A DNA stretch of 64,000 nt, taken from contig NC_012872.2 of NCBI RefSeq assembly GCF_000003195.3, positions 55,533,695 through 55,597,694 of the forward strand, in the 5' to 3' direction. The translations under genes and the position numbers were made by a program. The notes beneath the pieces are model-generated. The model worked only from the letters and a program-made list of their open reading frames with translations, was not told where the DNA came from and did no database searches. Of the stretch, positions 26,842-36,917 are shown in pieces. The DNA is from Sorghum bicolor (Eukaryota > Streptophyta > Magnoliopsida > Poales > Poaceae). Every line of letters starts with the position of its first letter. The first letter of the stretch is position 1.

Positions 26842-27685
26842 GAGCATCTTCAACAGTGCCCTAATCTTATCCCTCATCGTCATAAACCGTCATATCGTGA
26901 GAGATGGGGTCACTTTTTCTTCTCCAGCCGTCTCCCAATAACCCTCTCGCTCTTTGTTTTTTGGTGGACACCAAAAAAACATCCCATCTCCGCTCCAATA
27001 GAGGGGGAGTTGCATCTCCCCCGAAAGCTAGGGCCTACCCCCAACCGTTGCTTCTCTTTCTCTACTCATCGACGGGGATGGGAATGGCGTCAGTGTCGCA
27101 GCTGAGGACGAGGATGCCACACTCTAACCCGTGTGAAGTGGTTAACACACGAGGTGGCAGAGGCCGCCACCTTGGATCTCCAGGTCGTGCACTTGTTGAT
27201 TTGCGCTCCAGGTCACCGTGGTCGTCATCGATCAGAGTGTCAGGAAGCTGTCGATGCCGAAGCTTGTCGCCGCCGACACCGACGGTCATGGTCTTCGGCA
27301 ATCTAGGTGGAGGAGAGAAGGAGCCACACCATGGTTGGGCTGGACTGGAAAAGAAAGAGGGCACTGGGAAGGGCAACAGAGGTTTTGAGGCAAGCGGGCG
27401 ACGATGATTCAATGGAAGAAAGGGAGAAACAACGGAGGATGCAGAGGATACGGTCACGAGAGCAGTGGGTGGCGGAGGATATAGTGAAGGAGCAGAGAAG
27501 TTGAAATTAAAACAACAATGGAGAAAAAGAGAAAAAAACTCTTATATAACGTCTAGGTCCCATGTATTGGGGAAGAGTTTTGGTTATTTGTTGAAGCATC
27601 TCTCTCAATAATCTGAAAAGGTGGTATTGGTGGCCACCAATACCATGCTATTGGAGATGGAGTATGGGGACTGCTGAAGATGCTC
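26842..27685. mobile_element. non-autonomous TIR element, 844 bp
   Basis: The left terminus is GAGCATCTTCAACAGTGCCC. The right end, read on the other strand, is GAGCATCTTCAGCAGTCCCC, a match of 17 of 20. It is flanked by TAA (26839-26841 and 27686-27688), which fits the Tourist/Harbinger class. It contains overlapping ORFs (167 codons at 26904-27407 on plus, 131 codons at 27062-27457 on minus) with no recognisable domain. It may carry captured host sequence. Confidence 0.72.
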
Positions 27686-28001
27686 TAAGGTAGTGGAAAA
27701 CCTATCGTCACACCAATAATCTGAAAAGGTGGTATTGTTGAAGCATCTCCCTCCTGTTTTATTATATAAATATAAAAGAAAAAAATGATGAGGACTCCCA
27801 TTCTGTCATGCCTTGTTGCGTCTTATTTTCTACTTATGTTACGATTACGTATTTGTATATGTAAAAATACTGGAAATGAAATAGGGGTTCCTATCGTTCT
27901 TGCATAATCCTGTTGTTTTCTGTCTCGTTCTTGTATCTATTATCCCATTTTTAATCTATGAAGGATATGTCTAACAATTATATGTCCACCAATTATGCTT
28001 A

Positions 28002-28238
28002 GGCCTTGTTTAGTTCACCCCAAAAATCAAAAAGTTTTCAAGATTCTCCATCACGTCAAATCTTGCGGCACATGCATGAAGCATTAAATATAGACAAAAA
28101 TAAAAACTGATTACACAGTGTAAACCGCGAGACGAATCTTTTGATTCTAGTTAGTCCATAATTAGATGACATTTGTCACAAACAAACGAAAATGATACAG
28201 TAGCGAAATTCAAAAAAATTTCGCATCTAAACAAGGCC
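28002..28238. mobile_element. Tourist-like MITE, GGCCTTGTTTAG family
   Basis: A 237-bp element starting GGCCTTGTTTAGTTCACCCC and ending ATCTAAACAAGGCC, flanked by TTA (27999-28001, 28239-28241). Its interior runs in the opposite sense to the copy at 13600. Non-coding. Confidence 0.88.
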
Positions 28239-28241
28239 TTA

Positions 28242-29240
28242 ATACGTTGACACACATGGCATGCAAGTGAGAAATATGTGCATATTGTCGTGTGACTTCA
28301 TAATGCATAATTTCCATCCATTTCTGTCTTCTTCTTTTATCCGTACTACCGTACATCATCGGACGGTTTGGATAAGGATCGCACTCGCCAGCACGGTCTC
28401 GATCTGGTCCCATGCGGTGTACCGCCTCATCAGCTCGTACGTACCTTGTGAGAAATGAACATGAACCGTGGTGGAACAGTACAATCGCCAACCGGCTGCC
28501 CAAGTCAAGTACTCCTACAACCACGACCCTAGCTAGGAGACGCCATGGTGAAGAACAAGCTGAAGAAACCATGGCGTTTCCCGTGCCCGTGTGCAAGCTG
28601 AAGCTGCCAATCCAGAGGGAGCGGGAGAATGCATGCCAGAGTGGGGAATCTCATCTACGGTCTCCTGTCACATGCATCACCGGTGTGATCTCCTTGAATT
28701 CTCACATTCCCCTCGACGTCGTCTCTGTCCTTGTTGCTTTTTTCCTCACCTTCAGCTGCTCGCTCACAGAGTCACACGCAATTTCAATCGATCAGCATTC
28801 TTTTTCACAGTCAAAAAAATTACATGTTTTTTTTTTTGCCTTTTTGGTACCGAGTACAGGTGCCAAGTGCGACCAGCAAAGACTATAGCACAGCCTAGGA
28901 TTTTGCTGCCTTTTTGTGGGGCCGGGCCAGTGGCCTAGAATCCTTCTCGGTCACCAACCTGCAATGCAAGATTTCAAGGGCCGCGCCACTAGCAGCCACT
29001 TTTACTACAAAGGATCATAAAAACCTTTCGGCTGTCTTAAGATGCTTATTGTGACTCTCATGCGCTAGATAGTCATGCATGTTCTCTTTGTCTTGATGAC
29101 TGCTTGGATCGGCAGATAGTTGGTGAGCTTCAACGCACATCAATGAACATAAGTGGCTAGCTTGTAGTTGTAGCAAGACTTTTATTTGTCACCTCTAAAC
29201 TACACGTACTGTCATCAGAGAAAAGCCTTTGCATCTTAAT
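28242..29240. other. no gene supported
   Basis: One plus-strand ORF of 158 codons (28412-28888) has an ATG but no recognisable domain, mixed composition and a homopolymer-rich end. I do not treat it as a gene. The rest shows nothing I can name. Confidence 0.4.
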
Positions 29241-29243
29241 GTT

Positions 29244-29425
29244 TATCTATCGTACAAACCTTGTAAAATATCTTGTCTAAACTTAAACTCGTTTGTGAGA
29301 TATAAAAATAATAAATTTCTAACAAATTATGTGGACAATTTTCTGGTTTGAAAATTGTTATTTTTATATCTCACAAACAAAGTCGAGTTTGGACAAGATA
29401 TTTTAAAGGTTGTGTATCATCATAT
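29244..29425. repeat. imperfect inverted repeat (hairpin), arms about 55 bp
   Basis: The left arm 29257-29310 and right arm 29356-29411 are reverse complements at roughly 80-85 percent. Shared blocks are AACCTT, AAAATATCTTGTC and GTTTGTGAGATATAAAAATAA. The loop is about 45 bp. No flanking target duplication was found, so it may be a MITE core or a hairpin transcript source. Confidence 0.7.
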
Positions 29426-29756
29426 CATCTATATGTGTGATTTTTTTGTTGAATTTAGACGACTTTTTGTCGTGGTTTATACGAGTTTTCACGAAGGTTG
29501 TGGTTTCCACCAGACGTATAAATGACTAAGTCTAACTTCTATAGATATTAATAGGCATATTTATGGTAAATCTAGCTACAACCTTTTGTGTTGTAAATGA
29601 GCTAGTAAGGAATGTGCAATTTCTTTGCGTAAACAATTACAGAAATATAGATACACTCCACAACGCATCTTCTGGAAATTTGGCCTTGTACAACTTTCCT
29701 CTAAATTAAAATTAAAAGTAGAAACAACTCAAACAGAAATAGTTCACTGTAACAAC

Positions 29757-31190
29757 TCTTACAAACTACTATTTGAGCATTTCTGAATGATATGCGGTTA
29801 AGCTTGCAATATTCGCTTTGTATCGTGAGCTTTTGGTTCAGCTCTGGACGGCATTATTATCTTGGGACAAAACCTATCTTTATGTGCATGGATATCAGGA
29901 TATGTATGTATCCTAATTGTGTGATTGTGTCTAGCTAAGACAAAGTGTACGTGTACGGCTAGAAACAGCTTATGTTTAGTGAAATAAAAGGTATTTTATC
30001 GTAGCATAATACGAATAATAATGTCCTAATAACTTACAGTTAATTACAAATGTTCACTGTGCATTTTGTTTCGCAGCAAGAAAAAACTCCATTGTATGAT
30101 TACACTTTTTGCTTAGGCACGGACGCTTAAAAAAAAATTCTCACTTTGAGATAGAGATAAAACAAAAAGGATATATATAGAAGAGCATCTCCAACAACTT
30201 GGTAAAATTCGCTTGTCAAATCTTGAGTTATAGCAAGTTGCTAATTTTTTAGCAAAAGAAAAAAAGATGTGTCTCTAACTATTCTCACTTGGTAAAAATA
30301 AAGGATGACAGATGGGACCCGCTCACTTGGTAAAAGAATATGTGTCTCCAATAAGTTGCGCTCGGGATAGCAACTTGACAAATCTCGGCAGTAGAAACCT
30401 CTGGATAGCAACTTGAAAAATTTAGCAAGTTGAGATAAGGAGTTGTTGGAGGAGGATTTTTATGCTTTTAGCAAATTTGGTAGGATAGCATGTTGAAATA
30501 TCAAGTTATTGGAGATGCTGAGAGACTTATAGCCGTGCAAAGGTGTCGTGAAATTTAGGGCGTAGATGAGATTTGCACAAACATATCTAGAAGGATATCG
30601 GTATATTTTTATAGGTTATTGATGTTGAGTTGTGATATTAGAAACAACCAGAGGATGTGAATATTCAATCGCATTAATAAGAAAAAGATAGTATATATCT
30701 CATGCAGTAAAAGACTCAGAACTCGAGTAAATATCCCTATCAAGTGAAGTAAAGCATTAACACTCTAGATTTTGTAGATTAGGCATATGTGTGGTATATG
30801 TGCTAGAACCTTTATGTTGCATGATAAGGTGCGCGTAACTACAACACATCATCTAAAAGTTTGCCCACATACAACTATACTCTTATTAAAAAAATATAAA
30901 TAATGCCTTGTACAAAATGATAAAATAAATAAATAAAAAATCATTCACCACAGCACATACCTTCTTAAAAACTACTAGTTGAGTTTAGCGTAGTGATATG
31001 TGGTTAACGGATTAAGCTAACAATCTTGGCTTTAATTTGTATCATGAGCTTAATTGGTTCAGCTCTACACATGGCACTATCGTCTTAGGGCAACTTCATG
31101 AGCATGCATGGTCTGGACATGTATCCTTCCTAGCTGTGTCACCGTGTGACGATTGTGTCTAGCTAAGCCAATGTGTGTGTCCAGCTAAAA
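29757..31190 (+). repeat. diverged direct duplication flanking a MITE
   Basis: Segments 29757-29960 and 30958-31190 align in the same order and direction. They share ACTACT..TGAG, GATATG.GGTTAA, TATC.TGAGCTT, GGTTCAGCTCT and GATTGTGTCTAGCTAAG. Divergence is considerable, so the duplication is old. Both copies are non-coding. Confidence 0.55.
30184..30519. mobile_element. MITE with GAGCATCTCCAAC termini
   Basis: Left end GAGCATCTCCAACAACTTGG. The right end read in reverse is CAGCATCTCCAATAACTTGA. The interior contains many short repeats of TAGCAAGTTG/AACTTG. It is related in terminal design to the element at 26842-27685. Target duplication not resolved. Confidence 0.65.
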
Positions 31191-32649
31191 AAAGAAGCTT
31201 TGGCTTGATTTGGAGAGAGCTTGTCCTCTTTGTACTCTTGTTGTCTGGATTACTAAAACAGCCCTAGTGCAGATAACCACAGTTTTGTGCTTGATACCTC
31301 CTGCCCCCCTTTTCTTTGGCTCTAATATATGCTGCGTTTTAGACAAGCCACTGAATGAATATATGTATGTGGCCAGGACGCCACAGATTAAAAATAACAG
31401 AACCTTTGCTATGTCCTTGGGAGAGGGATGCATTTAGTATGCAAAGTAGGCCATCCTGCTCATTCTTAATTAGGTTTACTTAAGCTGGTCACAACTCTCA
31501 TTCAGCAACAATAATACAGCATCGATCAGTTGCAGCTGCAGCTGCACGGCACGGTACCACAGCATAAACATTTTTCAGATCAGATGCGTGTGAGATTCTT
31601 CTGCTAGCTATATGCAACTTCCGGTGCACGCCCTAGCTCCGCATTTGTTTTTGCCATGGCCATGCAATGCATGTCTCGGTCACCATCACCCTACTGGCTC
31701 TCTGACAGATCACTTGGACACCCTGCCCCTGCATGCTGCCACCACTATATCTTTGCATGGCCTTTGGGGGGCTTTTTAATTAGGATCCAATGGTTGTTGG
31801 TCAGTGACCAGTCTATGTGCAATGCAAGCATCATATCAGGCCATGCCCATGCATGCATGAGGAGGCTGGAGGCTGGGGGCTGGCCTCTCTTGGCAATAGG
31901 GTGGTCCGGCCGGCCGTGTCCTTGTTGGAGGGATCAAAGCGAGCCATGGGAGAGAAGACAAGTGCTTGAGGCTTTTGCTTGTTTCTGGGTCACAGTGGAT
32001 TCCTTCAAGGGAAAGAAAGTGGAGTCGAAGCAAAGGGTGCTAGGAGCTACCGCTATTAAAATGCACATTGAACATCCTAGCAAGAATAATAATTAGACCC
32101 TATTCGCTTGAGCTTATCTATTAAATCTGTCAGTCATTCAACAATGTCTTTACTTTTACTGCTCTATGTATATTGTGTGTCTTTGGAATTGCTATGGTAA
32201 TCCTATGATTATTATTGAGTCCTTGCACTGTTTCAAATTTGACTTCTGCTTAATGAAAACCATACCTCAATAGTATAGTCGAGAAAAATATTAATTACTG
32301 TACTGCAGCAAATCATTTTTTTCCCCTAATTCTCTATTGAGAAAGCTTCTCGTCGTGTCTAGGATTGGAATGTATCAATACCATTCGACCAATAGCATAT
32401 ATATTCTGCTATTGTCCATTTTGTGTCTGGCTTATTTTGAGCAACTTTATGCTCTAACGACACTGAAACAGCCAATGCGTCGCTCAAAATCACATGTACC
32501 TCACGTAAATGAAAGTTTGCGTTTCAAGTGGAAGTTTACTACTAGTAATCTTATTGTTTTTATTGATTAGAGGTCAACAATAGAGCCATCACATTAATTC
32601 TTCTCACAAAAATAGATACAAAAAAATATTTAGCCATCAAAATTTGCTA
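31191..32649. other. intergenic, nothing recognised
   Basis: Only short ORFs without domains. A fragment of the hAT-like MITE (TATTCGCTTGAGCTTATCTA) lies near 32100-32150. Confidence 0.4.
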
Positions 32650-32920
32650 CTCCTCTATTTCAAATTGCAAGTCGTTTTGTTTTTTTGGGTAAACTCTAAA
32701 GTCAAACTTGTCCAACATTTTACCAAGTTTATAGAACAACAATAAATCAGCATGTACAATATTAAATAAATGCACTATATAAAATATATTTCATAGTGCA
32801 TATAATCAATTTTGTTTGATATTGAAGATGCATGTTAATTTTTCTATAAACTTAGTCAAAAGAGGAGCAAGTTGACTTAGAAAAACAAAAAGGACTTATA
32901 ATACTTTAGACCGGAGGGAC
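32650..32920. mobile_element. Stowaway-like MITE
   Basis: Opens CTCCTCTATTTCAAATTGCA and closes TTTAGACCGGAGGGAC. It is flanked by TA on both sides (32648-32649, 32921-32922), the Stowaway target. The interior is AT-rich and non-coding. Confidence 0.65.
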
Positions 32921-33269
32921 TAGACTATAATCATCATTGATTATAATAGGTATTGTATTCAATGTGTTTTCTAAGAAATTACTACTCACATATGCTATTA
33001 TAAAGAATGGTATAAAGTAACCCCTAATTTGCATCCAAATCTTCTCTAGATTTGCGTCAAAATTTAATTTGAGGTTTGCTATGATAAACACAATTTGATG
33101 TAACCTCCGATTGACATCAAAACTACCCAACCTACCACTACGATATATAGGTAATCTATGTAACCGCTTACTTTTGCATCTAAAAATTATAACCCACTTG
33201 TACTATTAAAAATAAACTAAAACATTCCCTCAAGTATAGATTTAAATTTCTGACATTTGTTATTAAAAA

Positions 33270-33605
33270 AACTAAGAGGATTTCCCGCACGTTGCCACGG
33301 TATGAAGAAGGAATATAAATAGGTTAGAGTGTTAATCACTAAGAATTAGGGGATGTATATGTATGGTGTTGATAATGTGGCAATATATGTTAATAAATGA
33401 CATAGTTTGCTAATGCGAATAGCTTGAATGAAGACATAATGGTATGTGTTAGTTGGATGTGTTAGTGGATGTTGATGTGGACACTTTGCATGGCGAGATA
33501 GTTGAATGTGTTGTGCTATGTGGGATGCCTAGTGGATGTTGATGTGGACACTTTGTATGTCAAGAAAAATAGCTAGTGGGATTTATCTTTATAAGAGATA
33601 TAGAT
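33270..33605. repeat. unclassified repeat containing CCCGCACGTTGCCACGG
   Basis: The block begins near TTCCCGCACGTTGCCACGGT and ends near TTATAAGAGATATAGATT. It contains an internal direct repeat of GTGGATGTTGATGTGGACAC (about 33470 and 33533), about 63 bp apart. Its form recalls dispersed grass repeats with a CCCG.GCGTTGC.ACGGG motif, but I cannot assign a class. Confidence 0.35.
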
Positions 33606-34013
33606 TAACTAACAATAAATTATACCTACATATATTTCTAAATTACTCGCTTCTATTTACTCTTAATATATATTAAAAAAATAACTTAAAGTAAACATAC
33701 GGGTTACTAATATATTATGCCATCATGCAGATCAAGTATGTTCTGTATGCATGTATACATGAGCGATAAAAAATATATTTATATGTTTCGGCAACAATGA
33801 AAAATGTTCTCTTAACGACTCATATACCAATTATATTAACAATTGAATTAAAAATATATTAGTATCCATTATGATAGTTTATGTAAGTTGTTACTTTAAA
33901 TAAATCTATGCATTTTAATTGAAAACTATGAGATGTCCATATTGATAGTTAATTCTAATCATCATTTTTTTTAAAAAAAATATTACTATGGTTTTATCAC
34001 TTCATTGACCTTA

Positions 34014-34248
34014 GAGCCTGTTTGGTTGCACCCATTTTTTTAACACCTAGCACATGGAATGTTTGGACATATGCATAGAGTACAGAGTACTAGATATAGA
34101 CTATTTGCAAAACTGAAAACACGGGTAGAGAGTAATTTGTGAGACAAATATTTTAAGCTTAATTAGTCCATGATTGGACACTAATTACTAAATAAAACTA
34201 AAATGTTACAGTACATGTTAAACTTTAATACCCCAACCAAACACCCCC
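34014..34248. mobile_element. Tourist-like MITE with TTA target duplication
   Basis: A 235-bp element, left end GAGCCTGTTTGGTTGCACCC, right end CCCCAACCAAACACCCCC. TTA flanks it at 34011-34013 and 34249-34251. The interior includes TTAATTAGTCCATGATTGGA, the core shared with the GGCCTTGTTTA MITEs, so the families are related. Confidence 0.75.
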
Positions 34249-34343
34249 TTATTCACCACTCTATGCAACACTAGGTTGCAGTCATAGCTGATTTCATAAA
34301 GAGTGTTTAGGTAATAAGGAGACAACCAATATTTACATCAATA

Positions 34344-34950
34344 TACACCGTTGCAGGTTAGTCAATATGAAACTCTTGATGGAAAGGGCAAGGCGAAGTG
34401 TTGGCTTTCCTGGCTCAGCAGTAAGCCAGCCGTAGGCTAGAGCTAGGAAGTTCCTCTAGGCGGTTGGATTAAAGTTGATGTTGATGCCTCCTTTGTGGGT
34501 GCTACTGGTGAAGCTAGTGTTGGAGTTGTGATCAAGAATCACAAGGACAAGGTCCTCCTAATGGCATGGCATGTCTTGTTTCGATGTGCCTCAGTAGATG
34601 AAGCCGAAGGACAAGCGTGCGTGGAGGGTCTACGGCTAGCTTCATAGTGGTGTCTAGGCCCAACTATTTTGAAGTCTGATTTAGCCAGAACGGTCACTGC
34701 TTTAGGAGACACCAAGGAGGACAAGTCGGATTTCTAGTGGACTATCCTTTGGGCCAAAGAATATCTACAACTACTGTCCGAGTGGAAGATTAAAAAGGTC
34801 AAGAGGGAGTGTAATGGTATTGCTCATGAACTTGCTCATTTATCTAGACATAATGTCCATAGTGCGACATGGGTTAGGAAAGTACCTGTGTGCGTCATTG
34901 ACCTCCGTTCAAGCTAAATAAAGATCCCTCTTTTCCTGCAAAATATATTA
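34344..34950 (+). mobile_element. 5'-truncated LINE (non-LTR retrotransposon) end
   Basis: Contains a broken RNase H domain followed by TAATAAAGATCCCTC..CCTGCAAAAT, typical of plant LINE 3' ends. The direct repeat ACATCAATA at 34335-34343 and 34951-34959 brackets it as a 9-bp target duplication. The tail is short and A/T-rich. The body is cut off just before RNase H, as expected of incomplete reverse transcription. Confidence 0.7.
34465..34917 (+). pseudogene. LINE RNase H-like domain fragment, two stop codons
   Basis: A single frame of 150 codons reads WIKVDVDASFVGATGEAS at its start, then DEAEGQACVEGLRLAS, and later ECNGIAHELAHLSRH near the end. This is the pattern of the RNase H domain (RVT_3 type) at the C-terminus of plant L1-type LINE polyproteins: a first Asp in the VDVDAS strand, Glu in the DEAE helix and a C-terminal AHELAHL helix. 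Two in-frame stops (after GLRLAS and after KSDF) and the missing endonuclease and reverse transcriptase make it non-functional. The frame ends at TAA 34915-34917. Confidence 0.8.
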
Positions 34951-35059
34951 ACATCAATAGTTATTAATTAAAATAGTAAGTACACCCCTAGTGGGAGCAT
35001 TGGCACTATTTCATCCTTGCCATTGGTTATCTAGTGGTCCTCATGTGCAATTATGTGAG

Positions 35060-35719
35060 AAGTTTGTCTTGCTAAGTTAGAACAAAAGAAGTAGAGTCGG
35101 ATCATAGGAAACCCTGCTCACTCGTTGTCCTCCCACCTAGCTACCAACTTACTATATCTTTGTGTGAGTTATCTCTGTCTTTGGTGTCATCACTATCCTT
35201 CTGATAACTAAGTCATGGTATAACTAAGATCTCTCATTTATTACTATTTCTAGACACCACTTTCTCTGTGGATTAAATAAATAATGATACCTTATATTAC
35301 TACTTGGTGAAGTGCTACAACTACATTTTTTGTGCTTGCAAAAAATTCTACTTGAGTATAAAAAATACTAACAAGGGCTTAATCCAGGCTACCTTTGATA
35401 GGTAGCTTTGCAATTTCAAAGAGGAAGCAGCACTACAAAGCCATAGAGTTGTAGATAGTGATAGAGGTTTAGTTTTATCTTGGCTCGACAGCTTGTAAAC
35501 TTGCTACTTGTCTTTCTCCCTCTCCTCTCCTTTCTGCTTCTTCCATCCTCCTTCTCTCTTTGTAAGTATCCTCTGTAACCTTGTTCCCTTTTAATAAATG
35601 TTTTTGCTGCACCGTGGGGAACTCCCTCATGGTCTTTTGCGTCAAAAAACAAGGGCTTATTGGACAATCCATCATAATTCGTTGGACAGTCCAAAAAGAC
35701 TAGGTCGTATGTGCCTAAG
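35060..35719. repeat. repeat-like sequence, possible second LINE end
   Basis: The stretch 35440-35655 has a pyrimidine-rich run, TTTTAATAAATGTTTTTGCT and a terminal GTCAAAAAAC, reminiscent of a retroposon 3' UTR and tail. No coding domain is visible. The remaining bases show nothing I can identify. Confidence 0.3.
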
Positions 35720-36917
35720 TGAAAGGTTCTAAATGGCTAGAGGGGGTGAATAGCCTAATAAAATTTCTATAAAATTACTAGAGCAACTTGTTATTAGACA
35801 ATAAGATGGCGAATTAGCAATTTGCTCTAGCTCTACTCTTACCACTAGCAAGCGACCTACACAATGCTAGTCACTATGATCTCTTTGTTGATATCACACG
35901 AACAATTAAGCTAGTGGCTAATACTACTACTAAGCTACTGACTAATGCTACTACTACAATTGAGCTAGCAAGAAAACTAATTACAACTATGCTACTCAAC
36001 TAGCAAGGCAAGCAAGCTATCACTACACAAGTAAATTAGAAATGTAAATTGCAAGTGATAGAAATGTATACTGAACTAGGCAAGTGTCCAATAAGAAAAC
36101 CAAGAGACAATGAGACACAAGATTTATGCCTGAGGTTCGGTTGCTTTCTGGTAACCTATGTCCTCTTGTGGCGATACACTCACTTGGAGGATCACATGCT
36201 AATAGGCATCACACGGCTAGCCCAACACTTGAGCGTCATAAGAACCAACACAAGAGAGGATCCAAAAGTCATGAGCAATCCACTAGAGTTGTCTTTCGTG
36301 ATCTCCCATGGAGAATAGGCACAATAACTCCTCACAATGACCGATCAAAGCCAATCACTACCCTCTGCTCAATGATCACCACTGCTCTAAGCCATCTAGG
36401 TGGCAACAACCACCAAGAGTAACAAAGTGCCACTAGATGCAATTACTCAAAGCAAATGCACTTGGATGCTCTCCTAACTCATATGATGAACAAATTGAGA
36501 GAGATGAGTGTGAGTTGAGTATCTCGGCTCTAGAGGGTGTACAAGTCATGAAATGGCCAAGAGAGGGTGGCTAAGGACGGCCTTTACACTTAGATAAGCA
36601 CCCACAAGAGCTACTAGCCATTAGGCTAAAAAGGTGGCTGTCAAACCAGTTTTATGGGACCGTCAGACTAGTTTGATGATAGGGTTCGATGGCCTTTGTG
36701 GCTGACACGCGTCCCCTAAAATGAATTTGACCATTGCACATTCTAATGGTTAGTTGTCGAGTCTGAGGGTTCATGGTCCGACGCTCATTAGACCAATTTG
36801 TGCCATGGTCTGAGGCATGACAAAGAAGTTCCAGAATATGAAAAACCATTGGACATTAGTCCAACATAGATTGTCAGACCTTTTCGATTGGTGTGATGCC
36901 CCTACAAACTTCTTGCT
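35720..36917 (+). mobile_element. TGAAAGG-type LTR-like repeat, truncated copy 1
   Basis: Opens TGAAAGGTTCTAAATGGCTA then GAGGGGGTGAATAGCC, as the complete copy at 40663 does. It contains the family's internal block CTAGGTGG...CCACCAAGAGTAAC (36397-36422). It is cut off at 36917, where the next repeat begins, so no right end is visible. It has no coding sequence. It may be the remains of an LTR interrupted by the later element. Confidence 0.6.

Noticed and set aside
28412..28888. 158-codon plus-strand ORF
   Set aside because: No domain, no neighbouring exons, and a homopolymer-rich end; likely a chance frame.
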